Shown: piece after piece, positions 22,247-33,515 of the stretch | Numbering within the stretch: the first letter of the stretch is position 1 | Layout of the letters: every line of letters begins with the position of its first letter | Assembly: GCA_022702705.1 (NCBI GenBank) | Contig: CM040424.1 | Span: forward strand, 138,681,665-138,745,664 | DNA length: 64,000 nt | Direction of reading: 5' to 3' | Source: Papilionanthe hookeriana x Papilionanthe teres | Taxonomy: Eukaryota; Streptophyta; Magnoliopsida; Asparagales; Orchidaceae | Position numbers and translations under genes: made by a program | Notes under the pieces: generated by a model | The model's input: only the letters and a program-made list of their open reading frames with translations | Databases searched by the model: none | What the model was told of the DNA's origin: nothing

Positions 22247-25200
22247 CTAAAAAAGCTTATTACATCTCAAATGAGGAATAGAGAGAAGATCCCCATAAAG
22301 TAGAAGATTGAAAGCATAGAAAAAAGATGTTTTTGCCTTGGAGAGAACATAGGGACAACACAAAGAAAAATCCGAGGATGAAGCTTTAATAGCAAGCCGG
22401 TTAGCGAGGTTGATTGCATTCTCTCGTATATATGACTCCACCTAATGGTTTGAGATGAAGCAATATGCGAATTTTGTGAATCCATATCACAATGTACCGG
22501 GGTGCAAGCAGCTTTGTTCAATAGAATGTTAATTAGGAAGGCTTAATCTGTTTCAATATGGATGTACTGATGCTTATTCAATATTGCAGATTTTACTCCC
22601 CAATAAAAGGCAATTGCCTCAGCTTCCAGTGCATTCTTTGCAAAAATTGGTGCTGCCAAAATCCATAAACATTTACCTTTGTGATCTCTCCCCAACATAC
22701 CCATACCGACTCTGTCCTTTTTAAAACTACCATCCACGTTTATCTTTGTCCATAGAACGGGAGGAGCTTTCCAATGGACCCACAATGTTTTAGAAACCAC
22801 CCGATTTCCCTCAATATTGAACTCGTTTTCTTATCTTAGAAAGATAAGCCACACAATTATTAATGATCAGTTCGAAGAAAACTTCATATTTTTAAATAAA
22901 AGTTCATTTACGGAAGACCGGATGAACCAAAATATAATAAGAGGTATATAGAAATTTCCATCACATCTCCAATCCAGCCAACAAGTTTCAATAGAATTCC
23001 ACAAAAAGAACTTGGCCTTAGTGTGACATCTTTCCAGACACGAATTCCAAATCAATTGACTTTCTGAACAATTCGGAAAAAGATGAAAAATGGTTTCCTC
23101 ATTAGAATGGCAGAACAAGCATCTAGATGGCCCCCTTAAGCCTTTGAGCTTTAAAATATCATCAGTAGGTAAAAACTTCCTGAATAGCCTCCAACAGAAG
23201 AATGACATAGAAGGTGATAGAAATTTATTCCATATGACAGTCCCCCAGTTAGTATAACTCCAAGATGTACTAGATAAGTAAATAAACTTTGCAAGGCTTT
23301 GGTGAGAAGCATTTTTAGTGATTAATTTATCCTTCTTAGTAGCTTGAATGGGTACAGATAAAATTTTATTCAAAGTCTCTTTATTAACCTCCTTCTCTAA
23401 TAAATGAGCATTCCAAGCTTCATTCACCCAACTATCCGATACCTTCGTATATTGGAAGTATGATTGCATTGATCTAACAGGGGTTCATTGAATAGCCATG
23501 TATCCCTCCAGAAGTCAAGTTGACCTTCACCAACATCCCAAATAAACAACTTTTCTGCAAACTCTTTGACTTTCAGCATTTCCTTCCAGGATTTAGAATC
23601 ACCCAATTTAACCTTAACCAGAGTGGGATGAGTATCAATGCAATACTTGTCATGCATAAATCTAGCCCATAAAGACTTATTAGCTCTAAAGTTCACCCAT
23701 TGTTTACAATAGAAAGTAAAGCTTAAATGAGAAAAACTTTTAAAACCCAAACCACCACTAGACAATGGTTTACATAGTTTTTCCCAAGAAGACCAATGCA
23801 TATTTTTATGCTTGTCCTTCCCATAAGAACTTATTAAACATAATGGAGAGTAATTTTTGAGTGCTTTTCTTCATTCTAATAATTTGGAGAATATAGATTG
23901 GGAAAGCAGTTAAGATACTTCTCAGTAAAGTAATTCTACCACCATTGGATAGAAAACAAGAAGACCAACAATTAATTTGTGAAGAGACTTTAGACACCAC
24001 TTCATCAAAATGAGAAAGTTTTCTTCTTCCCTTAATCAGGGGAAAGCCAAGATATTTTAGAGGATAAGTCTGCTTCTTTGAATCCAAGTAAAATCCGAAA
24101 TCCATTTTCTATGATGTATTTGCATTAGCGAACTAGGTAGAAAAGAACATTTGGATTTATTGAATACCATACCGAAACTTCTTCAAAGGAAGCTAAAGTT
24201 TTCATAATACCCTTAATAGAGTTCTTACTACCATTGCGAGAAAACAATAACATCATCTCGCATAAGCAAGATGACTCACCAATAATTTAGATCTATGCTG
24301 ATATTGGACATAAGGATGATTGAGCTGGAACTTGTTTAACATTCTAGATAGGTAATCAAAAACTAAAATCAAGATGTAAGGAGACAAGGGGTCTCCTTGC
24401 TTAATTCCTCTCTCAGCTTGAAAAAAACCATGACTACAACCATTAATCAATATGTCTGTAGTAGTTATTTTGCATCCATCTAGAAATTAGATTGCAAAAT
24501 TCAGCACCAAAGCCTCTAAGCAGTTAATACCTCCAAGACAAAAGTCCAGACTTATAGAATCAAAGGCTTTGGAGAGATCTAAATTGAACATTACATTGGA
24601 ACCTCTACAAGATTTATCAATATCCATAAGTAATTCTTGTGCAAGAAGGATATTATCGGTTATGCCTCTTCCCTTAATATAAGCAGTTTGATTATCAGAG
24701 ATCAAATCTTCTAAGTAAGGTTGAAGTCTATTCACAATTACCTTACCGATAATTTTAGAAAATATAGAAGTAATACATGATTGGTCCGAAATCACTCCAT
24801 CCATTCCTACACTTATCTTTAGGAATCAGCACAATTGTAGAAGAAGCAAAATATTTAGGCAGATCAACATTTTGAAAAAAGCTTGCACAGCCAAAACCAC
24901 TCGTATTTTGATTATATTCCAATTTTTCTTGTAGAAATCGATGTAAAACCATCTGGACCAGCTGTTTTATTACCCTCCATAACATTAATAGAATTAAAAA
25001 TTTCCTCTTCAATTGGTACCTGAGTCAACTTGCATATGTCACCTTTGAATAAACCATCATCCATCAGGGATGCAGAGAACAAATTCATATTTGAAAGCCT
25101 AAAAGAAAACAGACTTCGAAAATATAAAATGGCATCTTCAAGCAATATCTTTGTAATCGAAATCCAGACCTTTAAGATCAGATTTAATTCTACGGATGTT

Positions 25201-26296
25201 ATTCAAAGTTCTTTTATATTTAATGACAAGCATGGAAGTATTTTGAATTCTCGTCACCATACGGAAAATGGTTAGCGAAGCTTTTTGCATTAGAAACAGC
25301 TTCTTCATTCCTAATAGCATTATTTAAATTTTCATTTGCCTCAAGAAGTTGATTATCCGTACACCTTCCCTCCTCTACCTCCCTTTCCAGTAACTCCACT
25401 TGCTTTTCGGCTTTAAGAATATTATCTTTCAGATCACGAAACTCCTTCCAGTTCCAAGCATTTAAAGATTTAGCTATCATTTTCTGACACTGCCATAGTT
25501 GGATAATAGGATTAGCCTCAGTAAAACCACTCGGGCAAATCCAATTTGCCTCAATTAAACTTTGATAAGTAGGATGAGAATGCCAGACATTTAGATATCT
25601 AAAAGTTTTCTTCTTGACAACGAAGTATTAGAGAAAATAGTTAACAAAGGGGCATGATCCGACCCCAATCTAACCAGGTGCTTTACTTTTGAAATGGAAA
25701 ACGATCTCCATCCATTCTTTATTAACTAGAATTCTATCAATTCTTTCATAAATCAAACCTCTTTTCCATGTAAAAGGAGACCCCTCAAATCCAATATCAA
25801 AGAGACCAAGCATCTTTAATATTATTTGAAAAAGTTAATAAATCCCGTACCCTAGGATTTCTTCCTCCTTTTTTCTCACTAGGGTGAGCAATTGAGTTAA
25901 AATCACCACCAACCATCCAAGCTTTTTTGATATTCAGACTAATAGAATGTAACCGATCCCATAACTCCTTTTTCTCGGTTATAAAAGAAGAAGCATAAAC
26001 AAATGTAGCAAAGCCACTGACCTGCTCAATCTCAAAATGGAAATGCAGAAATTGCCAATGATCTTGAATAATATCTATTTTTAACTCTTTCCTACAGATT
26101 AGCCAAATCTTGTTAGAAGAGTTAAAGAAAAATTTATATCCTTGAAATCTTTTATAGAATCTGTCAAAATTTGACTTCACCAATGGTTCAAGTAGAACCA
26201 TTACCCAAAACTTATGTATCCTGTTAAGATTTAAAAGTCTATTAAGGGAGCCGAGATTTGCCACCCCCTAATATTCCAACACAAAAATTTAATCAT
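22247..26296 (-). pseudogene. LINE ORF2: endonuclease, reverse transcriptase, RNase H
   Basis: This protein would nick the target and copy LINE RNA. ATG at 26296 gives MIKFLCWNIRG, the start of the APE-type endonuclease, and VGGDFNSIAHPSEKKGG (about 25880) is its GDFN motif. RT segments include DNQTAYIKGRGITDNILLAQ (about 24690), FNLDLSKAFDSI, RGIKQGDPLSPYI and SHLAYA. The catalytic YADD is broken at about 24265 by one extra base between YA and DD. A zf-RVT region (WRLFRKFLPT, CLFCHSNEETIFHLF, about 23100-23200) and a C-terminal RNase H (INVDGSFKKD, EAEAIAFYWGV, about 22620-22745) follow, as usual in plant L1 elements. About ten frameshifts or stops interrupt it. Its start overlaps the end of ORF1 by a few bases. 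Confidence 0.92.
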
Positions 26297-27748
26297 TGGC
26301 AAATGATCTTCCTCCTCTTGTAAGCCTAGAAGAAGAAGAAGCAATTGTAGGAATAATATTTGATTCAGAAAGATTCCTCAGCTCCAAAGATTTCTTTTTA
26401 CTCTTTTGAACAACCCAATCATTGTTCAGATCTTTTGCTACATTAGCTATATTTGTAAAAACTACATCACCCTCCTGTACATTACACTGGAAAATAGGAT
26501 AATTTGTTTTTTTAGGAAGGGCTTTATCAATGTCAGCCTCCACAAGCATAATGGCAGGCTCAATATTGCAGTCTTGAGATGAGTTCTCTCCCATATTATC
26601 AGTTTGAATACCCATATCATTAAGCTCTTTAGAAGAAGAAGGATTAATTAATAAATTCTGATTTACACCAATTTGAGTACCCATATCAAATTGAGTATCC
26701 ATATCATCATTTTTATGCTGAATGATAGGATCCTCAACCATATTAATAACTACCTCAGATAAATCCTTCTGGATCACTTTAGTTTCAACCACATCGTAAA
26801 TATTTCTATCGACAAAGGAATTTCAAGTAGCAGGTAACACCACATCATCAGCCTATATTAACTACCGTAGAAGATGGATTCTGAATATTATACTTATTCG
26901 AATTAACTTGCAGCTATGTTGATAACAAGCAGCGAGTACTCTTATCATTATTACCAACAACTTTAAAAGTCTTTAAGTTTGTTGTAATCTATAACAATTT
27001 TCCTTGGAATGACCAAACATCTTACAGTGATAACAATATTTAGGCTTCTGCTCCATAATAATCTGCTGCCAATATCCATTATGAGGGGACCCGAGCCAAA
27101 TTTCCTCAATATCAGGTAGAGTAATGTCTCTCTCAACCAGGATTCTGGCTAAAGAAGGCCTAGATAAGTTAAAAGTAGACATATCAAGTTTCAAGGGCCT
27201 TCCAATAGCAGTCCCCAATTGCATAAATTACTTGATGATTAAAGAAATGAAGTTTCAAATTGGGTAATCTAACCCAAACGAGAACAATAGGTGCTTCTTG
27301 ATTTGGATCAAAATCGGGAGACCATTTCAAGATCTTCATGTATTTCCCTTCAATCATAATCACCTTCTTGGAGAATAAATTAGCATAGTCCTCTTCTTTA
27401 GATAGATGGATCATTATATGTCTACCATCAAATAAACCAACCTTCCAATTACCCTTAAATTTAAAATCTTCAAAATATTTCCTTATAAGCTCCATCCTAG
27501 GATGTCCATATTGAAACTTACCAATCAGTGTGAATTTATGCAAATCCACCAAGGAAGACAATTCATTTTCAGAGAAGATGAGGGCCGGCTTACCACCCTT
27601 CTTTACCACCTGTTTAATAAAAGGACAGTTGCCACATCCAACGAATCGAGTCATGATAATTTTGAGGAAAGACTAATTTATCATGTTGATTTACCAATCC
27701 AGCATTAACAATTTCCAGAAAAGAAGCTTTGGGAGACAGATTATCCAT
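26289..27748 (-). pseudogene. LINE ORF1: DUF4283-like RNA-binding protein with zinc knuckle
   Basis: This is the probable RNA chaperone of the LINE. ATG at 27748 gives MDNLSPKASFLEIVNAGL. A DUF4283-type domain follows (about 27600-27200; HPRMELIRKYFEDFKFKGNW, GRHIMIHLSKEEDYA, VWVRLPNLKLHFF). Then come an IGRPLKLD segment and a CCHC knuckle YCYHCKMFGHSKENC (about 27000-27045). The rest is a variable polar tail ending at 26289. Frameshifts near 27660, near 27210 and between about 26970 and 26790 break it. Confidence 0.88.
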
Positions 27749-28009
27749 AGACAACAGTAAGGATCAGAAATTAGTTAGAGAGGAAAATCAAGAACCCGAA
27801 ACAGTAACCACTTCAAGAAGATCCAGAACAGATCCAGAAATCAGAATTAAGAATTCAAAGTAAGAATTCAGAAAACAGAGATCCAATTGAGAAGAATTAG
27901 AAACAGGAAACAGGAAACAAATTCAAAAGAAGAAAATCGCCTTCAATTCTCTCCATAAAACCCGGAGCTTCTCTCTCCTTCAATTTTCATATATATATAC
28001 ACACACTAC

Positions 28010-28015
28010 AAGGAG

Positions 28016-28058
<43 letters not shown>
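28010..28058. repeat. right target duplication of the LINE and (AT)n microsatellite
   Basis: AAGGAGTATTA then a run of about 19 AT units. The first 28 bases duplicate 22184-22211. The longer run here may reflect later slippage. Confidence 0.85.
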
Positions 28059-28061
<3 letters not shown>

Positions 28062-28735
28062 ATTACATCTTTTTGTCTGTTTGAAGGGGAATCTATTTAT
28101 GAAGCATGTGAACGTTTTAAAAATCTCCTAAGAAAGTGTCCACATCATTCGATAACAAATTGGTTAATAATTCAATTTTTTTATAATGGATTAGTTGGAT
28201 CTCTTAGATCTATTATCGATGCTACTGTTGGTGGTTCATTAATGTCTAAATAATTTAATAATGCTTATGCTTTAATTGAATAAATGGCTACAAATAATTT
28301 TTAATGGCCTTCTAAGAGGGTAAATCCTAAAAAGGTAGCCAATATCCATGTTATGATGGTTTTGCAATGTTATCAAATCAAGTTGCTACAATTTCAAGGA
28401 AGATAGACCAATTTGGAACGAATTTTTCTCAACCAATTTCAATGATTGAAGAAAATTCATTAGGCCAAATGGTAGATTCTCAATCATCATTAGAAACTTT
28501 TGAAAGCCATAAATAAGACTAGTATCCCATATTTCAATTATTATAACCTAGGTTGGAAGAACCATCCAAACATTAACTGGAATACCAATAATCAGGATGG
28601 TAGTCAATGAGGGAACACTCAAGTAAATCCAATGGGGAATTGAAGCAATCAAGGGAATAGTAAATATAAACCTACTTATTCTTTAGGTTTTAATAGTGCT
28701 TCACAATTTAAGAAGAAGAAGTTGATCAAATTGTT
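28059..28735 (+). pseudogene. gag: Athila-like gag remnant, plus strand
   Basis: This is a decayed gag. Translation gives FEGESIYEACERFKNLLRKC, PHHSITNWLIIQFFYNGL and, near 28550, LGWKNHPNINW, which matches the usual C-terminal NPGWRNHPNFSW motif of Athila-type gag. Several stops interrupt it. It is the continuation of the remnant at 21543-22211; the segment with the primer binding site and the first half of gag is missing. It ends at an inverted junction with the minus-strand copy. Confidence 0.75.
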
Positions 28736-29439
28736 GTTATAACTATAACTATTTTCGGATTTAACAAAATTATTAGGATTTACCAGTTCATCGGGCCATT
28801 GAAAATTATTAGTAGCCATCTTATAAATTAAAGAATACTCTTCATCAAAATATTTTGATGATAATAGATCTAAGAGATCCTATTAATCCATTATAAAAAG
28901 TTTGAATTATTAACAAATCTTGCAAAGCATGATGTGGACACTTTCTAATGAGATCTTTAAATCTTTCCCAAGCTTCATATATTGATTCTCCTTCAAACTG
29001 AGAAAAATATGTAATATCATTTCTAGGCTTAGCCATTTTTTAAGGTGGAAAATATTTAACCAAAAACTTTTGAGATAGTTCTCCCCAAGTTCTGATAAAT
29101 CTAAGTGCTAAAAAATTTAAGCACGTCTTAGCTTTGTCCTTTAATGAAAAAGGAAAAAGAATTAAGTCTGGCAGCGTCATTCGACACTCCGTCATATTTA
29201 AAAGTAGCACACAATTCTAAAATACTAGCAAAATGTAAAATATGATCTTCAGTAGGTGTTCCCCAAAATTGATTATTTTGCATCATCTGGATAATAGCAG
29301 GTTTAAGCTCAAATGACTTAGGTGAAACATCTGGATTTTGAATAGTTAAGTGGATTTCATCTGCAGTTGGATTAGCATAATCTCTTAAAGGTCACTATTG
29401 ATTTTCATTTTAAACTCTTTGATTATCCAAGTTGTTCAT
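28736..29439 (-). pseudogene. gag: Athila-like gag remnant, minus strand
   Basis: This is capsid-type gag (Retrotrans_gag family). ATG at 29439 gives MNNLDNQR. Further on, QNNQFWGTPTEDHILHFASI, LFPFSLKDKAKTCLNFL, TWGELSQKFLVKYFPP, then AKPRNDITYFSQFEGESIYE and ERFKDLIRKCPHHALQDLLI follow the family order. A 63-codon open stretch lies at 28845-29036. There are stops at about 29400 and 29041 and a small deletion after GSLRSII. It faces the plus-strand gag tail to tail. Confidence 0.8.
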
Positions 29440-29647
29440 AATTTTGTTTAAATTTTTAAGATTTTCGTGTTTTCAAAATTTTCTAACACTACGTTCTAAC
29501 TCAGGGTCGAAAGATATTAAACCTTCAGATTAAGTACTACACATAAACAAAACAATCAGCACACTTAAAAAAGTCAGCACTAACACAAATGTAAGTTTTA
29601 TAGATCAAACAAAAGTCTTTCAAATACTACTAAATTTACCGCTACCT

Positions 29648-29665
29648 TCCCCGGTAACGGCTCCA
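29648..29665 (-). promoter_or_regulatory. primer binding site, tRNA-Asp type (Athila-like)
   Basis: On the minus strand this reads TGGAGCCGTTACCGGGGA. It matches 16 of 18 bases of TGGCGCCGTTGCCGGGGA, the complement of the plant tRNA-Asp 3' end used by Athila-like elements. It sits upstream of gag, as expected. Confidence 0.8.
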
Positions 29666-31175
29666 AAAACTTGTTGTGGTTTTTTGTATTTGAATATATT
29701 TTCTTATAGACAGTAGAATATAAACACAAGTATACGTATCCCACAAGTAATACAGGGCTCTAATGGAGTCATGGTTATCGACCACATAAGAAAGGTGTAA
29801 ATTTATGATAGTAGCACTGAAACATAAAGTTCAAACTATATAAAATTTACAAGTGAAAAGCACAAGTTGACAATGTTTAATTATGCTAATAGAACTAAGT
29901 TTTCCAAACTACTTTCTAATCTTCAAAGTAAATTTACTACTCCTAAACAAAGCTCAATTTTTTTATAATGAAAGGTTCAAATTTGAGAAAACATCCTTCC
30001 TCTTGCAACTAGTTTATAGTTAGTGAAAGATTTATATTGTTGGAAATTGTATTGTGCCAAATAAGATAATTCATATTCTTTACCCTCTTCCAAGTGCATA
30101 AAAAACATTGAATAATCCTATGTTCCCTAAATCAGTCATTAGGCTGAAAGGATACTGGTTCCCACTCCAGAGGTCCCACCTCCCCTAGCCTGAGGGCTAA
30201 CTCTCACTTTAGTTTCCAAACACTAGGGCTAAATTGGAGATTTTAGTCTGTCACCCTTAAAATCTCAAATTCTATACCCAACAAAGTATATTTTCCCTAT
30301 TTATTTGCACTCAAACCTGTGGACTACATTCTCATATATAGAGTTGAATGTTATTGTTATTTTGTTATAGAACTCATAGTCCTTTCAGATATTATGTTTC
30401 ACAATAAATTTTAATATTTCATTTGGCCAGATTGAAAAGTAAATGAAGAATGAAGTTTAAATCCATCACAAGTATTTAAAATTTATGCATATCTAATTTA
30501 TCTCTTCATGTCATCATATCTCATTGCAAGGAGAAAGACAAAAAAAATATACTCAGAATTCATAAGGAAGATACGAGAAAATTCGAATTTTATATATAAA
30601 AGAAAGTTCATAAAAATAATGATAAACAAAAACAACTTATCAGAAACTCTTCTCCGGAGCAAATCCCTTGAAGATCCTTTGATTCTCTTTCTCTTCTTAC
30701 AACAAGACTCTGCAAGACTCCACACGCTCTCTCAACGACTCTTCTACTTTTTTCCCCTCACACACACACCTAACCCATATTTTCTGGCATTTAAAGTACT
30801 CTAATATAGTGTATGGATGTGTTTCTCAAGAGATTCCTCAAGCAACCATCCAAAAGTTATCTAAATACGTTTAATCTACAAAAAAAAAAATTACGCATAA
30901 TCATCCTAGGCACCATCAGCGCCTAGCCTCTGTCAAATGGCACCTTTGGCATTGGGTTGCATTTTAGAAATTTAGCTCTATCCAAGGCTAAAAATCGCCT
31001 CATTTGACTTAAAATTCCATTCTTTCTTGCTTTATTTTGCTTCAAATGCCAAAAATCAAAATACCTGCAACAAAACATGAATAATACCATTCTTTAAAGT
31101 GCAATATCACAAAAAATGAGCATAAAATATAGGTAAAAAATCTAATATATTTTCAGGTACATCACTGACCACATT
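29666..31175 (-). mobile_element. Athila-like 5' LTR and leader, minus strand
   Basis: Read on the minus strand, this lies directly upstream of the primer binding site and contains the block homologous to 21543-22183. It also has a TTACTTGTGGGATACGTATA stretch near the end and a GGCGCTGATGGTGCCTAGG repeat near 30915. No coding frame is credible. The outer border near 31140-31180 is approximate: it abuts the AlkB-like ORF fragment of copy C, and I could not fix a TG start or a target duplication. Confidence 0.6.
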
Positions 31176-31177
31176 CA

Positions 31178-31429
31178 TTAGGGGGCTTCATAATCCACAT
31201 TGACTTGTGCAAAGTCCACATAAAAATTTATGACACCTCTTGCCACTTTCTCCTCATCGAGTGTGAGACTCAAGCAGTCTTTAAAAGTGAAGATTAACTT
31301 CTGACCCAAAATTTCCCTGCATAAAGTAGGAGAAACATCACCCCATTGAAATTTGAACGAATAAGAACAATAGCAGTTTATTAATAAGTGAATTAAAGTT
31401 ATACACATACATTTTATCTTAATCAACAA
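31178..31429 (-). pseudogene. N-terminal fragment of the AlkB-like ORF (copy C)
   Basis: The minus strand encodes LIFTFKDCLSLTLDEEKVAR followed by GVINFYVDFAQVN. This aligns with residues 6-45 of the copy A ORF (VLNFKNGVSLALDEKRVKDG...). The ATG is changed to an ATT-type codon. An acceptor-like CAG-GG precedes it (about 31319-31335). The AlkB domain itself is absent because the sequence passes into the Athila-like element. It shows that the extra ORF belongs to the family, not to one copy. Confidence 0.75.
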
Positions 31430-31576
31430 AGTTTGGGATTCATAAGAGTAATATCAATGTGTAAAAATTTTATTAATAAGCATTTTATTTCATTTAATTT
31501 TATTACAAAACTATTGAAACCCAGTCACAGACACTGACCATGTAGCTATTCTTGGAACAAAAAGTTGTCCCTCGAA

Positions 31577-31985
31577 ATATCACATGAAGTAGTACTTCTT
31601 CAAGTATCTTCCATTGATTGACAACATGGGTCTCTCTCCCTGGGAATCCACTAACTGGTAAGACAATCCTGAATAGACCTTCTCTAACATGAATAATCCC
31701 TCCCAAGTTGGCTCGAACTTTCCACCCATCTTACGGTGTGCAATAATAGGTCCTACGATATCCTGAAAAGTAATATGTAGCTGCAAGAATAAATCTGTGT
31801 CCCTTTGAAGTTGGAGGGTCTATAGGTCCTACGATATCCTTACCCCAACACTTGAATGGCCACGAGGCAATTATGGAGTGCAAGACATTCAGAGCTTGTT
31901 TTAAGACCACTTCATGCACCTGACACTGATGGCTCCTCTTAGCTGTTTCCATGCAATCGGTGCCGGCCTGTAGCATCCAAGTCAC
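31577..31985 (-). pseudogene. INT: integrase remnant with deleted core (copy C)
   Basis: The minus strand shows the zinc region end (SHQCQVHEVVL), the start of the catalytic core (WPFKCWGKDIVGPI, GHRFILAATYYFS) and then directly the C-terminal module (IAHRKMGGKFEPTWEG, YLKKYYFM). The core from the second Asp through the Glu is missing. The junction contains a 19-base repeat of an upstream integrase stretch (31746-31764 repeats 31822-31840). Confidence 0.85.
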
Positions 31986-33515
31986 TTGACCTTCAACTTC
32001 ATTTCAGCTCTGCTCGTGAGCACCACAATATATGGTATACACTTCCTTGATGTTATTTTGCGCTTTTGTCCTGCTCAAACATCTCATCCACATCTGGTCA
32101 AACAATCTTCTATACAGAATGTAGTCGATCAAGTGTACGACATTGCCCTCTTTTTAATATGATATGCCTCAGACTTATCTTATGGTAATTTCCCAGTCTA
32201 TACGTACTCAACAAATGGCCTACACCAGTCCTCTGTATCATATGTTACTGTAGCTTCTTTCTCTTCCTTTCCTAACTTGTGCCAACTATCCAGGTCGATC
32301 TATGACCGAACTTGACGTCCTTGCACTGTAATATCAATGGAGAATTTTGGTGGAAAGGCCAATTCCTTAGCATGCTTAGCTAAAGCATCTGCATGGCATT
32401 GTCCATTTGAAGAGTTTTGTAGAGCATCACGCTGGGAATCTATTCCAACAACTTCATCGTATAATTTTGTACTTTGTGAGCCTTGGCTTTAAAATCTTAC
32501 ACAGTTTGGCTACTTAATGAATGACGAGCTGTGATTTGCCCTAAATGGTGATGTCCATTATTTCAGCCAATTCCAATCTAGTTATTAAAGCCTCATATTT
32601 TGCTTTGTTATGGGTGCATGCCTCTATTAAGTGGTAAGAGAATCTCAACATTTCCTGATCTGGTGTAAAGAAAATCAAATCGACCTCTACTTTACCGGGT
32701 ATGACTGTTTGTGATCCTTTTTCTTTCTAGGCTGACAAAGCTCCACCAAAGTACATCTCCTGACTTCTGGCATTAGGCTATTCTACTTGCATTATCTGTT
32801 CATTTGATAAGTCATCATTGAGAGGAGACCTAGCTAGTAGTGGGCGCACATAGAGAAAGTCTAAGAGAATATGCCCTTCGATAGCGCGAAGGGGCACAAA
32901 AATTTTTTCAAATTGCAATAAAATCATCAACTACTTTCTAAAAGTCTAAAAAATGTCGGTCTGGTCACCCAACATTGTAATAGATTAACTTCTGAAATCA
33001 GGTTGACCTTATGTGAAAGCATGTAATGCCCAAACTTATGAGCGGTAAAAACTAAGGCTAGAAAATGCTTCTCAATAGGAGGAAACTTTACCTCCGCCGA
33101 TATTAAACATCGATGTCAGTTATATAGTGTGTTTTTCGTACCCTCATCATTGACTTGGGCTAGTAGAGCTCCAAGGAAGTCGTCTAAGGCCGCAATACAA
33201 AATATTAACAGTCGACCTAGGATAGAGGCTGCTAAAATGGGAGGTGTCATTAGGTATTGCTTAATTTCTTCAAAAGCCCGTTGACACCGCTCTCCTCAAT
33301 AGAACTTGGCATCCTTTCAAAGTAAATTTGAAATGGACTGAAACCTTGCTGACATATTAGATATAAAGTGTCTTAGATATGCCATTTTACCTTGAAAAGA
33401 TTGTTGTTGTTTCAAGGTTTTAGGGGGCGTCATTTCCAGTATAGCATTAATCTTCTCCGGGGCGATTTCAAATCCCTGATGATGGACAATGAATCCTAGA
33501 AATTTTCTAGAGGTG
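31986..33515 (-). pseudogene. aRNH, RNase H and RT C-terminal remnants (copy C)
   Basis: Read on the minus strand from 33515: RT/connection (KFLGFIVHHQGFEIAPEKIN, AYLRHFISN), the first RNase H (about 33300-32960), the linker, then aRNH pieces (YFGGALSA, RFSYHLIEACTHNKAKYEAL, KSQLVIH) and part of the integrase zinc region. There are many stops and shifts. The aRNH catalytic Asp of YFDGA is Gly here. It is more decayed than copies A and B. Confidence 0.8.
33511..33515. repeat. target site duplication AGGTG, left
   Basis: AGGTG directly precedes the LTR end (TGTCGGCA) and is repeated at 40941-40945 after the other LTR end. Confidence 0.88.

Larger units (their letters stand above)
22212..28009 (-). 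mobile_element. near full-length L1-type LINE (5.8 kb)
   Basis: A non-LTR retrotransposon on the minus strand: a 5' region (28009 to about 27749), ORF1 with a DUF4283-type domain and zinc knuckle, ORF2 with endonuclease, RT, zf-RVT and RNase H, and a poly(A) tail seen as a T run at 22212-22223. Matching 28-bp flanks show target-primed insertion into an AT repeat within the Athila-like remnant. Both ORFs are broken, so it is inactive. Confidence 0.93.

Noticed and set aside
30498..30804. Two overlapping frames in the Athila-like LTR/leader
   Set aside because: They lie in LTR sequence, lack similarity to known domains and are not seen in the sister remnant.
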